Assembly (NCBI GenBank): GCA_017303675.1
Contig: JAFLBX010000001.1
Coordinates: 1,189,970-1,253,969, forward strand
Origin: Ignavibacteria bacterium
GTDB taxonomy: Bacteria > Bacteroidota > Ignavibacteria > Tepidaquicellales > OLB5
Direction of reading: 5' to 3'
Length of the DNA: 64,000 nt
Shown here in pieces: positions 54,864-63,237 of this stretch (within the stretch, counting starts at the first letter, position 1; the number at the start of each line of letters is the position of its first letter). The position numbers were made by a program, and so were the translations under genes. The notes under the pieces are model-generated. The model made no database searches. It had not been told where the DNA came from and saw only the letters and a list, made by a program, of their open reading frames with translations.

Positions 54864-57308
54864 TTAAAAGCCAAATCCGTCATTTCCCGGATTTTCGCGG
54901 TTGCTGTCTTTTCTTCTGCGCTGCTGGTTTTTATCTGCTTCGCCGAATTTATAACTTAACCCGAATGTTATAACGCGTGTATCCCTTTTTCTTTCAAACT
55001 CTTCACGGTAGGTCCTGTCGTTATTAATATTTACTTTGAACTTAAGTGTATTGAATATATCACTTACCCTTAAAGTTGTTGTAAGCCTTCCGTTAAACAA
55101 TTCCTTCTTCAGCGAAGCATCAAAGGAGCTGAAGGGTTCAACAGTTGCCTGCGCGGCAAGTATATCACCTGAATAGAAATAATTCAGCTGCAGGCTGAAC
55201 TGGTACGGTAAAAACAGTGAAGAAGAGATCCTGCCGCTCCACGTGCTGCCTTCATTTACATATGCAGAAGAAATATTTGAAGCATCTATTTCGGTTTTGT
55301 AATAGCTAATGCTTCCGTTAATATTCCAGAACTGAACCGGCTGTGAGTTGAAGATAAGCTCTGCACCGTATGATTTGGATGTATTATAATTTGCAAATGT
55401 TGTGAGCGTTGTGTTGCTGTCTATATATTCTCTTGTTCTTGAAATGAGATCTTTTGTATGCCTGTAAAAAACTGTTGGTGTTAAGCTTGTACCGGGCAAA
55501 TACTGTACCATGCTCAGCTCGTATGAATCTGTATATTCCGGCTTTAGATCTGGGTTGCCTGAAAAATAATTATTTGGGTCTGTTGCGTTAACAAAAGGGT
55601 TAAGCTCCCACATACCAGGCCTTCTTATTCTCCTGCTGTAGCTTAGCTGCACTTCATTTGATTTCCCCAGCTTTGCGGTTATATTCGCACTCGGGAAAAT
55701 ATCAAAATAACTGTTCTTTACCTGGGTGTTATTTAATACCAGCAGGCTTTTTACATTTGTATGCTCTACCCTTGTGCCTGCTGTATAGCTGAATATTCCT
55801 TCAGTGCTTGAAAATTGTACGTAAGCTGCGCTTACTATATCCCTGTATTCAAAATTATTTGTCAAATTTGTATTAGTTACATACTGGTTCAAATTGTAGT
55901 CAAACTGGCTGTTGGAATAATCATTCTTTTTATCCCTCAGGCGGATTTTATAGCCGGTTTCTATTTTAGTATTTTCTGTGAACGGGTGAACGTAATCTGA
56001 CTGTATAGAGAAATCTTTATCGTTAATTTTACTTGTTTCTTGTATCAATCCCGGGTTTTGATTTACAGGTAATATATAATTTTCCTGTGTAAAACCGCTT
56101 TCATCATTATTGTTCTGTGAATAGATCGCATCAGTTGTAAGTGTCTGCTTCGGGTTTTTGAATTTGAATATATGATTTAATGCAATATCAAGCGTATTAT
56201 TTTTTGAACTGACATTATAGTCGTTCAATGAGCTTGATGTTATTATATCATTAATATCAAATGCTTTAGAGCTAATAAGCTCACCACGGTTGCGTGTTGA
56301 ATTCTGATAAGTAACAGAAAAGCCTAATGTATTCTGCGGATTGATGAAATAATCCATTCCGCCTTTTACAAAATGAGATTTGATCCTTGATCTGCCGTCA
56401 TAGCTTTGAGTAAAAATGTTTTCTGTTGTACTTAAGCTGTTTGTCCGATCTGTGCCTCCGGTAATAAAAAAGTTATTTATGTTGTAGCTGTAGTTCGCAA
56501 AAAATTGTGTATTGTTGCTTTTCAGGTTCAGATTTAACGATCCGTTGTATTTATCCCTTGAGCCCGCATTAAGTGAAAGATTACCGTTGTACCCGAAGAC
56601 TTTCGTTTTTTTGGTTACAATATTAATTATACCGGAAACTCCTTCAGCTTCGTATTTGGATGACGGGTTTGTTACAAGCTCAACGCTTTCTATCTGGTTT
56701 GCAGGAATCTGCTCAAGCAATTGGGTCCGGTTTTGCCCGTCTAGGCCGAACGGCCTGCCGTCAACAGTTATCTTTACATTAGTATTACCCCTCAGGCTTA
56801 CATTTCCGTCTGCATCAACAGAAACAGAGGGAATGTTCTTCAGCAGCTCAATTAAAGAGCCGCTCTGGTTCATCGGATTTTGTGAAACGTTAAATACTTT
56901 TTTATCACCATCAAACTGAACAAAGCTTTTCTGGGTTTCAACAAGTATCTCTTCTGTGGTTGCTGTTCCTGAGCTAAGCTTGATTGGGTCGAGATTTACC
57001 GCACTGTTTTCAGTGCTCAGGATTATACCTTTTGCATTCACAGTACTGTATCCCACAAAGCTTGATCTTACTGAATATTTTCCAAAAGGTATATCACTGA
57101 AGGAAAATTTTCCTTCCTTATCGGTTGTGGTACCTTTCATCACAGTTGAATCAGATGCTCTCAGCAGCGTAACATCTGCTGATTCTACCGGCTGGCCGCT
57201 GGATTTATCCAGAACAGTGCCGGTAATAGAGCCTGTAGAAGTTTGGGAGCTAACAGAAAATGTAAAAATTAAAAAAAAGAGGACTGCGGGAATTGAAATA
57301 TATTTCAT
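54864..57308 (-). CDS. TonB-receptor-type outer-membrane beta-barrel protein (OMP_b-brl_3), paralogue 2
   Basis: 814 residues, same layout as paralogue 1: signal peptide (FFLIFTFSVSSQ), CarboxypepD_reg domain (GTVLDKSSGQPVESADVTLL), plug (LIELLKNIPSVSVDADGNVSLRGN, VELVTNPSSKYEAEGVSGIINIV) and barrel to ITFGLSYKFGEADK. The C-terminal extension is basic and Asn-rich. The pair is highly similar through the plug, so they are a duplication. A TATTTTTG -7 box on the minus strand is at 57373-57380. Confidence 0.92.
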   Translation of the reverse strand: MKYISIPAVLFFLIFTFSVSSQTSTGSITGTVLDKSSGQPVESADVTLLRASDSTVMKGTTTDKEGKFSFSDIPFGKYSVRSSFVGYSTVNAKGIILSTENSAVNLDPIKLSSGTATTEEILVETQKSFVQFDGDKKVFNVSQNPMNQSGSLIELLKNIPSVSVDADGNVSLRGNTNVKITVDGRPFGLDGQNRTQLLEQIPANQIESVELVTNPSSKYEAEGVSGIINIVTKKTKVFGYNGNLSLNAGSRDKYNGSLNLNLKSNNTQFFANYSYNINNFFITGGTDRTNSLSTTENIFTQSYDGRSRIKSHFVKGGMDYFINPQNTLGFSVTYQNSTRNRGELISSKAFDINDIITSSSLNDYNVSSKNNTLDIALNHIFKFKNPKQTLTTDAIYSQNNNDESGFTQENYILPVNQNPGLIQETSKINDKDFSIQSDYVHPFTENTKIETGYKIRLRDKKNDYSNSQFDYNLNQYVTNTNLTNNFEYRDIVSAAYVQFSSTEGIFSYTAGTRVEHTNVKSLLVLNNTQVKNSYFDIFPSANITAKLGKSNEVQLSYSRRIRRPGMWELNPFVNATDPNNYFSGNPDLKPEYTDSYELSMVQYLPGTSLTPTVFYRHTKDLISRTREYIDSNTTLTTFANYNTSKSYGAELIFNSQPVQFWNINGSISYYKTEIDASNISSAYVNEGSTWSGRISSSLFLPYQFSLQLNYFYSGDILAAQATVEPFSSFDASLKKELFNGRLTTTLRVSDIFNTLKFKVNINNDRTYREEFERKRDTRVITFGLSYKFGEADKNQQRRRKDSNRENPGNDGFGF

Positions 57309-57458
57309 TACTCGGTAAATGTAATTTAAATTACAAAAATGGATGAATGTATGTACTTAAGTTATTTAGATACAAAAATAAGGGAAAAGGTTGCAAATAA
57401 GCTTCTTTTATACTGCTAAATATTAATATAAAGTGGTAAACTCAGGTAATTATAGTAT

Positions 57459-57764
57459 TTAAGTGAGTGTGATCTTAAGCTTGCTTAGAAGCTCATCGGA
57501 AATTTCATCACTATATATACCATAACCATTAACCAGGGTGCCTTTTAATCCGTCTTTTGAAGTTATGGCGTAAACAATTTCTGAATCATCCGGGTCTGAT
57601 TCACCTTCAAACCTGTAATATTCAGTGATCTCAAAATCGTTCGGGTAAAGTTTAAGATCGATCTGCCTGCATACAATGCAGTCACACTCAATATTAAAAT
57701 CATATGTGTAACCTCTGACAGCCAGATCGTTCAGCGCTTCGGAAAGTGTATCATATGATTTCAT
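57459..57764 (-). CDS. small conserved Bacteroidota-type protein of unknown function
   Basis: 101 residues: YDTLSEALNDLAVRGYTYDFN, ECDCIVCR, LYPNDFEITEYYRFEGESDPDDSEIVYAITS, GLKGTLVNGYGIYSD. From memory, homologues of this length occur widely in Bacteroidota and are often labelled phosphoribosylpyrophosphate synthetase, which the sequence does not support (no PRPP motif). Three Cys (in CDCIVC) hint at metal binding. It is 4 bp from the CDGSH gene, so likely co-transcribed. Confidence 0.8.
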   Translation of the reverse strand: MKSYDTLSEALNDLAVRGYTYDFNIECDCIVCRQIDLKLYPNDFEITEYYRFEGESDPDDSEIVYAITSKDGLKGTLVNGYGIYSDEISDELLSKLKITLT

Positions 57765-57768
57765 TTTA

Positions 57769-58212
57769 TCAGCCTTTAAATTCAGATTTTATATGTGAGC
57801 CGTCGCAAAAGGGTTTATTATTTGAATTTCCGCAGCGGCAAAATGCTGTGACCCTGCTCCTTTTTTCTGTTGAACCGTCAGATTTTTTAACTTCAATATT
57901 ACCGTAAACGAAAAGGGGACCGTTGGGTTTGGCTTCCACAACCGTTTCAATTGCAGCAGAAACATTTTCATTTATGTTTTCGCTTTCATTCATAAAATAA
58001 CTCAATGCTCCTGAAGGACACTCTTTAACCTGCCTGATAATACTTTCAGTATCTGCGCCTTTCGGGTCAATCCACGGGCGTTTAGCCGGGTCAAATACCT
58101 GCGGCTGGCCGCTGAAGCATTTTTGGGAATGGATGCACATTGATGGCTTCCATACAATAGTTACTTCATCGTTGGAATATTTTTTTGTAACTCTGCTGAG
58201 ATCTGCCGCCAT
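57769..58212 (-). CDS. iron-sulfur protein with a divergent ferredoxin domain and a CDGSH domain
   Basis: 147 residues. N-terminal Fer4_19-type domain with Cys26, Cys32 and Cys65 (MCIHSQKCF, VKECPSGALSYF). The C-terminal CDGSH domain, CRCGNSNNKPFCDGSH, has the 3Cys-1His 2Fe-2S ligands Cys125, Cys127, Cys136 and His140. Probable redox or Fe-S transfer function in the cytoplasm. It is 5 bp after the polysaccharide deacetylase gene. Confidence 0.92.
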   Translation of the reverse strand: MAADLSRVTKKYSNDEVTIVWKPSMCIHSQKCFSGQPQVFDPAKRPWIDPKGADTESIIRQVKECPSGALSYFMNESENINENVSAAIETVVEAKPNGPLFVYGNIEVKKSDGSTEKRSRVTAFCRCGNSNNKPFCDGSHIKSEFKG

Positions 58213-58217
58213 ATTGA

Positions 58218-59144
58218 TTACTTATAGTAAGTTTTTAAAAAATTGTTAAGTGGTATTTCTTCATAATCTGAATCCTCACCCGGATACCTTAACAAACTTT
58301 CATACTTCCCGGTTTCTTTTGCCATTGCCCACACCAGGCTTTCGCCTGCAGGCAGAATATAGGGAGAATTTTTATAAACTTCATCACTAAAGGCATCTGA
58401 AGCATTTATAAGCTCCCATCCGTTCTTTTTGAAATGTATAAGCAGCTCTCCCAAAAACTGCGCATTAATATAATTATGATGCAGCAGCAGAGTATGTTTA
58501 ATATGTCGGCCTGTTAGCTTAACTGCAAGGCTGTCATAGAACATTGCGCGTTCATATATGTGAGAGATATAATATTCCTTAAAAGGAGTTATATCAATTT
58601 CCGGAACGCTTTTGAGTGTATCAACCAGTCTTTTATCAATATACCAGTCTGATGCATCAATTGTAACATACCCGTTACGGTAGCCGGCAGAATTTAAAAA
58701 CTCCCTGAGCCCGTCACGTTTTTGCTGCGTATCTCCTTCCTTTAAATAAGGGAACCTGAATAATCTGCTATAGCCTGAATACTTGTTTATAAGTGAATCA
58801 CATTTAAGAATATCATTAATAAAAGATTCTGTTGTAACTTTTTTTGAGTGGTAATAACTGTGTGAATAAGAATGGTTGCATATCATATGTCCATTATCAT
58901 TCCACTTGCTTACCAATACCATACCTTCTGCATTATCAATTCTTTTTCCGCACACAAACAACGCGGCCTTTAAGCTGTTCTTATCAAGCGCTTCAAGCAA
59001 TGCGTCATCTTTCTGAATCCATGTCAAATTCCCTGAGCTTTCAATTGAAGGGTCATCAATTGTAACTGATAGCTGCGGTTTTGATTCCTGTGAATAAATT
59101 ATACCAATTGAAAGTAAAATAAATAAAACAAACCCTTTTTTCAT
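58218..59144 (-). CDS. secreted polysaccharide deacetylase (NodB domain)
   Basis: 308 residues. Signal peptide ending IGIIYSQ. The carbohydrate esterase 4 domain has motif 1 LSVTIDDPS (Asp30, Asp31) and motif 2 NHSYSH (His91, His95) for metal binding, followed by LFRFPYLKEGD and a C-terminal HTLLLHHNYIN. Motif 1 is TIDD rather than the usual TFDD. Substrates may be peptidoglycan or extracellular glycans. Confidence 0.9.
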   Translation of the reverse strand: MKKGFVLFILLSIGIIYSQESKPQLSVTIDDPSIESSGNLTWIQKDDALLEALDKNSLKAALFVCGKRIDNAEGMVLVSKWNDNGHMICNHSYSHSYYHSKKVTTESFINDILKCDSLINKYSGYSRLFRFPYLKEGDTQQKRDGLREFLNSAGYRNGYVTIDASDWYIDKRLVDTLKSVPEIDITPFKEYYISHIYERAMFYDSLAVKLTGRHIKHTLLLHHNYINAQFLGELLIHFKKNGWELINASDAFSDEVYKNSPYILPAGESLVWAMAKETGKYESLLRYPGEDSDYEEIPLNNFLKTYYK

Positions 59145-59170
59145 AAGTGAAATTTATTATTAATTTTGTG

Positions 59171-59677
59171 TCATGTTCCTTTTCTCTTGAAGCCCACACT
59201 TACCCCGGGTGTAAGACCTAATGTAATGCTGACCCCGTCAAGAGTGTATTCACCCATTTTTATTGAATGGTAAAAATCACCCGCTTTGAATAAACATTTT
59301 AATATCATTGTAACAAATCTTTTTTCATTTGCCTCTGCAAGCAGAGCTGTTTTTTCTGCTTCTGGTATATCTTTTTTATAGTGAAAAGCTGTTGCGACTG
59401 AAGGAGGCAGCCCAAGTGATACATTTATTCCTTTAAATTCATAACCAGATTTGGTGATAATGCCCAATGAATTGTTGATTTCTTCGAGTACTAGTTTTAC
59501 TTTGCCAATGCTGGTTTCTTTGAATTCATCCATTATGGCTTTTTGTTCATCGCCTATTACATCGTCTTTCATTTCTACAATTTTTTCTGATACATTGCTG
59601 ACGGCTTCCTTGGCTTTATCTAAGAAACTTCCTGTGCCGCTTTCAGGTTCTTCCGTTTTATTTTTTTCTTCTGACAT
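59171..59677 (-). CDS. unknown protein with an internal duplication
   Basis: 168 residues. A charged helical N-terminal half (FLDKAKEAVSNVSEKIVEMKDD) precedes two similar strand-rich units about 66 residues apart: YEFKGINVSLGLPPSVATAF and YTLDGVSITLGLTPGVSVGF. No signal peptide. I do not recognise a family. It is 26 bp upstream of the deacetylase gene on the same strand. Confidence 0.7.
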   Translation of the reverse strand: MSEEKNKTEEPESGTGSFLDKAKEAVSNVSEKIVEMKDDVIGDEQKAIMDEFKETSIGKVKLVLEEINNSLGIITKSGYEFKGINVSLGLPPSVATAFHYKKDIPEAEKTALLAEANEKRFVTMILKCLFKAGDFYHSIKMGEYTLDGVSITLGLTPGVSVGFKRKGT

Positions 59678-59779
59678 AATTTTAGGAATGATTATAGTAA
59701 TATATTAAAGATAAATTATACTCTTAAAATAAAAAACGCCTTTATTAAGTTTCCGGGTATTGTGCCCCTACTTACTCAA

Positions 59780-59810
59780 TTTCATTTATACAATATATAT
59801 GTTATGTTTG
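59780..59810 (+). promoter_or_regulatory. promoter of the fahA-associated unit
   Basis: TTTC (59780-59783), 19 bp, TATGTTTG (59803-59810). The start of transcription would be near 59817, 52 bp before the ATG at 59869. Confidence 0.55.
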
Positions 59811-59868
59811 CTGAATATACCCTGAAAAATGTTATAATTAACGTCTAAATTGATATTATATAATTTTA

Positions 59869-60843
59869 ATGACAACAAATCATACAAAACCTGTAATCAG
59901 CTTAAGGAATTTTCTGGATGGTATAATTGATTATGCCGGACTTTTTCCGCCGGCAAGTCTCAGCCTGGGCCAGGCATTTCATAATTATGTTTTTTACCTT
60001 CAGGGCGAGTATAAATGGATGCTCGGAAAATTTATTATTCCTGCCAACCGGCTAAAAGAGCTTGCCTCCCTGCTTGAAGATATGGAAGTGAATGAACATG
60101 TATCGCTTTCTGTCATCGGTTCATCATCGGCAGGCGTTGGGGAATTTGAAAAGCTGTTTAGTGATGATATTTTAGAGATCAGCAGCTTCCTTGGAAAGTA
60201 CGGAAGCAGTATTTCAGTGGGTGCCTTCGAAGTCAGGCTTCCGGCTGAGTTGTTTAAAAACGAAGATAATTCAGGGTTCACACAGCTGATGGAAAGTATC
60301 ACTTCGTCACTCGAAAAAACCACGGGAAATGCCGTGCCGGTATATTTTGAAGCCCCGTTAACATCAGAATATGAAACTGAAATTATACGTGCTGTAGAAA
60401 ATATTGGTGCAATTAATAAAGGCTGCGGATTTAAGCTTAGAACAGGCGGAACTGAACCTTCTGCATTCCCCGAGCCTGAAGTGATAGCCTTTGCAATTAT
60501 GACATGCTGCGAATTTGACGTGCCTATGAAATGTACAGCAGGGCTGCACCATCCCGTAAGGCATTATAATGAAGAAGTGAAATCGAATATGCACGGGTTC
60601 CTTAACGTTTTTTCTGCGGGAATAATGGCATACTCAAACAACCTTGATGAAGCCGAGCTTATCGAAGTACTCAGCGAAGAGGATCCTTATGAATTTATTT
60701 TTAATGAAAACGGTTTTGAATGGAACGAAATTCAGGTATCAAACGATGAGATAAAAGGTTCAAGAGAGCGGTTTATGCTTTCATACGGAAGCTGCAGCTT
60801 TGATGAACCGGTTGAAGACCTGAAAACAATGGAGCTTTTTTAA
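59869..60843 (+). CDS. conserved protein of unknown function upstream of fumarylacetoacetase
   Basis: 324 residues, soluble. Conserved-looking blocks: IDYAGLFPPASLSLGQAFHNY at the N-terminus (with the signature DYAGLFPPA), GKFIIPANRL, VYFEAPLT, KLRTGGTEPSAFP, and VPMKCTAGLHHPVRHYNE. The Lys-Thr-Gly and Lys-Cys-Thr-Ala-Gly-Leu-His-His segments on successive strands suggest a TIM-barrel-like enzyme. It is 47 bp before fahA and shares its promoter, so a role in aromatic amino-acid catabolism is plausible but unproven. Confidence 0.82.
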   Translation: MTTNHTKPVISLRNFLDGIIDYAGLFPPASLSLGQAFHNYVFYLQGEYKWMLGKFIIPANRLKELASLLEDMEVNEHVSLSVIGSSSAGVGEFEKLFSDDILEISSFLGKYGSSISVGAFEVRLPAELFKNEDNSGFTQLMESITSSLEKTTGNAVPVYFEAPLTSEYETEIIRAVENIGAINKGCGFKLRTGGTEPSAFPEPEVIAFAIMTCCEFDVPMKCTAGLHHPVRHYNEEVKSNMHGFLNVFSAGIMAYSNNLDEAELIEVLSEEDPYEFIFNENGFEWNEIQVSNDEIKGSRERFMLSYGSCSFDEPVEDLKTMELF

Positions 60844-60890
60844 TATAAAGATATTTTACTACTGAGATTTTTAACACGGAGCTAATTTAA

Positions 60891-62147
60891 ATGAGATCTT
60901 TTATAGATGTAAAACCGGGATCACACTTCCCGATACAGAACCTGCCCTACGGCGTTTATAAATTAAAAGTAGGCTCGCAGCCTGTGTGCGGTACTGCTAT
61001 TGGAGATTATGTCGTTGACCTTTCAATACTGGAAGAAAAAGGATACTTTAAAAAAACTGTACTGGGTGATAAGAAAATTTTTTCTCAGCCAGACCTGAAT
61101 GCATTCATGGCACTGGGCAGAGAAGCATGGAAACAGGTTCGAACTGTTCTGCAAACGGCGCTTAGTGATGATAACCCGCTCTTGCGCGATGATAAAGAGC
61201 TGCAGAAAATCGTTTTTACCCCTATGAAGGATGTTGTGATGTGCCTCCCTGCGAAAATAGGCGACTATACCGATTTTTATTCATCACGTGAACACGCAAC
61301 AAATGTCGGCATAATGTTCCGCGGAAAAGATAACGCGCTTATGCCTAACTGGCTGCATATTCCTATCGGCTATCACGGCAGGGCAAGCTCTATAATAATA
61401 AGCGGTACTGATGTTGTTCGCCCTAACGGGCAGACCAAGCCTGCAGGGGAAGAAAATCCAGTCTTCGGACCCACAAAACTGCTTGATTTTGAGCTTGAAA
61501 TGGGCTTTTTTATCGGACCCGGAAACTCACTGGGAGAAGCTATTCCCGTTGATAAAACTTATGACCATATTTTTGGAATGGTACTTGTTAACGACTGGAG
61601 CGCGCGTGACATTCAGACTTGGGAATACCAGCCGCTTGGCCCGTTTTTGGCAAAGAATTTTGCAACTTCCATATCACCGTGGATTGTTACTATGGAGGCA
61701 TTGGAACCGTTCAGGGTTAAAGGACCCGAACAGGATCCAAAACCAATGGAATATTTGGCTTCTAAAGGCGATTGGGCATATGATATTAACCTTGATGTCT
61801 ATTTGAAAAGTGAAAAAGAAAAGGAACCATTTAAGATATCCGGTTCCAATTTCAAATATATGTACTGGAACATTTGCCAGCAATTGGCACATCATACTGT
61901 TAACGGCTGCAATACCAAAACAGGCGATATGATGGCATCCGGAACGATAAGCGGACCAACGAAAGATTCATACGGCTCTATGCTTGAATTAACATGGCGG
62001 GGCGAGAATCCTGTTAAACTGCCAAACGGCGAAGAAAGAAAATTCATAAATGACGGTGACACTTTAATTATCAGCGGTTATTGCCAGGGGCAGGGTTACA
62101 AAGTAGGATTCGGAGAAGTTTCAGGAAAAATTCTTCCTGCAAAGTAA
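60891..62147 (+). CDS. fahA: fumarylacetoacetase
   Basis: Last step of tyrosine/phenylalanine degradation: cuts 4-fumarylacetoacetate to fumarate and acetoacetate. 418 residues, as in animal and bacterial FAH. The catalytic block DFYSSREHATNVGIMFRG and substrate-site GYHGRASSI are intact. Other conserved parts are DFELEMGFFIGPGN, LVNDWSARDIQ and SGTISGPTKDSYGSMLEL. It follows an unknown gene by 47 bp. No hmgA or hppD is in the window. Confidence 0.97.
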   Translation: MRSFIDVKPGSHFPIQNLPYGVYKLKVGSQPVCGTAIGDYVVDLSILEEKGYFKKTVLGDKKIFSQPDLNAFMALGREAWKQVRTVLQTALSDDNPLLRDDKELQKIVFTPMKDVVMCLPAKIGDYTDFYSSREHATNVGIMFRGKDNALMPNWLHIPIGYHGRASSIIISGTDVVRPNGQTKPAGEENPVFGPTKLLDFELEMGFFIGPGNSLGEAIPVDKTYDHIFGMVLVNDWSARDIQTWEYQPLGPFLAKNFATSISPWIVTMEALEPFRVKGPEQDPKPMEYLASKGDWAYDINLDVYLKSEKEKEPFKISGSNFKYMYWNICQQLAHHTVNGCNTKTGDMMASGTISGPTKDSYGSMLELTWRGENPVKLPNGEERKFINDGDTLIISGYCQGQGYKVGFGEVSGKILPAK

Positions 62148-62165
62148 CTCCGTTAAACAATAAAT

Positions 62166-62264
62166 ATGTTTGAATATATAATTTACGGTCTCGCAGCGTT
62201 ATTTTTATTGTTTATTTTATATGCAGTTCTAATGTTCACCATAGCATTTTTCAGAAAAGACTGA
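62166..62264 (+). CDS. 32-residue single-helix membrane peptide
   Basis: ATG to TGA. One hydrophobic helix (IIYGLAALFLLFILYAVLMFTIAFF) with an acidic residue near the N-terminus and RKD at the end. It starts 18 bp after fahA on the same strand, so would be co-transcribed. There is no Shine-Dalgarno sequence, which is common here. Size and layout resemble small membrane peptides such as KdpF, but no partner gene is near. It could be a chance ORF. Confidence 0.45.
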   Translation: MFEYIIYGLAALFLLFILYAVLMFTIAFFRKD

Positions 62265-62325
62265 AAATAAAAGTAAATTAAATAAAACTTTAGGTATGGT
62301 CACTTAAGACTATGCTCATCTTTGT

Positions 62326-62982
62326 ATGCTTACAGAACATCACATACCCGTAACAAGAACAGCTAGATATTTTACGCTTGGCGAATTTTCAGATAAAACT
62401 AAAGATATCTGGATAGTTTTGCATGGTCATAGACAGCTTGCGGGAAAATTCATAATGCAGTTTGAAGAACTTGCCGGAATAACCAGTTTTATATACGCCC
62501 CTGAAGGGTTGATGAGGTTGTATATCAAAGGCGATTTCGGAGATGTTGGCGCATCATGGATGACCAAAGAAGACCGCGAAAGTGATATCAAAGATTACGT
62601 GAACTATCTCGACAGGCTATTCTTCGATGAAATTGAACCCAAGGCAAAATTAAGTAAATTAAAAATTAATGCACTTGGATTCTCACAAGGTGCAGCTACG
62701 CTTGCGCGCTGGTTAACTTTTGGCAAAGCAAAAGTTAACAGGGCAGTTTTCTGGTGCGGAAGCCTGGCGCATGATATAAATTACAATGATTACCCCGCAT
62801 TAAGAGAAACAGAAATTTACCAGGTTTTTGCTTCAAAGGATCCCTACTATAATAGTGATTTTCCCGAATCGCAAATTCAATTATTAAAAAAAGCCGGAAT
62901 TGAGCCTAAAACATTTATTTTTGATGGCGGCCATGAAATAAGTGTTGAACTGATGAAAAAAGCAGGAGTAGTGTCATCCTGA
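62326..62982 (+). CDS. serine hydrolase of the carboxylesterase/phospholipase family
   Basis: 218 residues, cytosolic alpha/beta hydrolase. Oxyanion region VLHGHRQLAG, nucleophile Ser120 in LGFSQGAAT, acid in FASKDPYY, His in GGHEISVEL. It matches the short YpfH/phospholipase-carboxylesterase family. The last residues (GVVSS) and the stop codon overlap a GTGTCATCCTGAG repeat-like sequence. Confidence 0.85.
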   Translation: MLTEHHIPVTRTARYFTLGEFSDKTKDIWIVLHGHRQLAGKFIMQFEELAGITSFIYAPEGLMRLYIKGDFGDVGASWMTKEDRESDIKDYVNYLDRLFFDEIEPKAKLSKLKINALGFSQGAATLARWLTFGKAKVNRAVFWCGSLAHDINYNDYPALRETEIYQVFASKDPYYNSDFPESQIQLLKKAGIEPKTFIFDGGHEISVELMKKAGVVSS

Positions 62983-63024
62983 GTCCTTCTTTAGCTGGTA
63001 CATAATTATTTTAAATAGTTCAAG

Positions 63025-63056
63025 TTTGCGAGGAGCGAAGCGACGAAGCAATCTCA
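63025..63056. repeat. REP-like repeat, copy 2
   Basis: 32 bases, 30 identical to 14425-14456; the two differences are A/G and T/C. It lies in the 255-bp gap between the hydrolase and the lyase gene, downstream of the GTGTCATCCTGAG fragment. Confidence 0.85.
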
Positions 63057-63163
63057 ACAATAATTGTTTTATTATATTTATCTGAAGAAATAAATATCAA
63101 ATTTCCTCAAAATTAAACAATTCCTTTATGACATAAATCATAATTTAAATTGAAAATTTTGAA

Positions 63164-63213
63164 TAATTTTGTAATAGTGAATATCACTTTTATTTGCAGT
63201 GTCACCACTGCAA
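63164..63213 (+). promoter_or_regulatory. -7 box and palindromic leader of the lyase gene
   Basis: TAATTTTG (63164-63171) is a perfect -7 box, but no clear TTTG at -33. About 23 bp later, a perfect palindrome TTGCAGTG (63194-63201), TCAC loop, CACTGCAA (63206-63213) falls in the leader. A GGAG ribosome site precedes the ATG at 63238. Confidence 0.5.
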
Positions 63214-63237
63214 GAATTAACAAATTTTGGAGAAAAA

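Noticed and set aside
57459-57764. Phosphoribosylpyrophosphate synthetase
   Set aside because: Homologues are often given this name, but at 101 residues and without a PRPP-binding motif it cannot be that enzyme.
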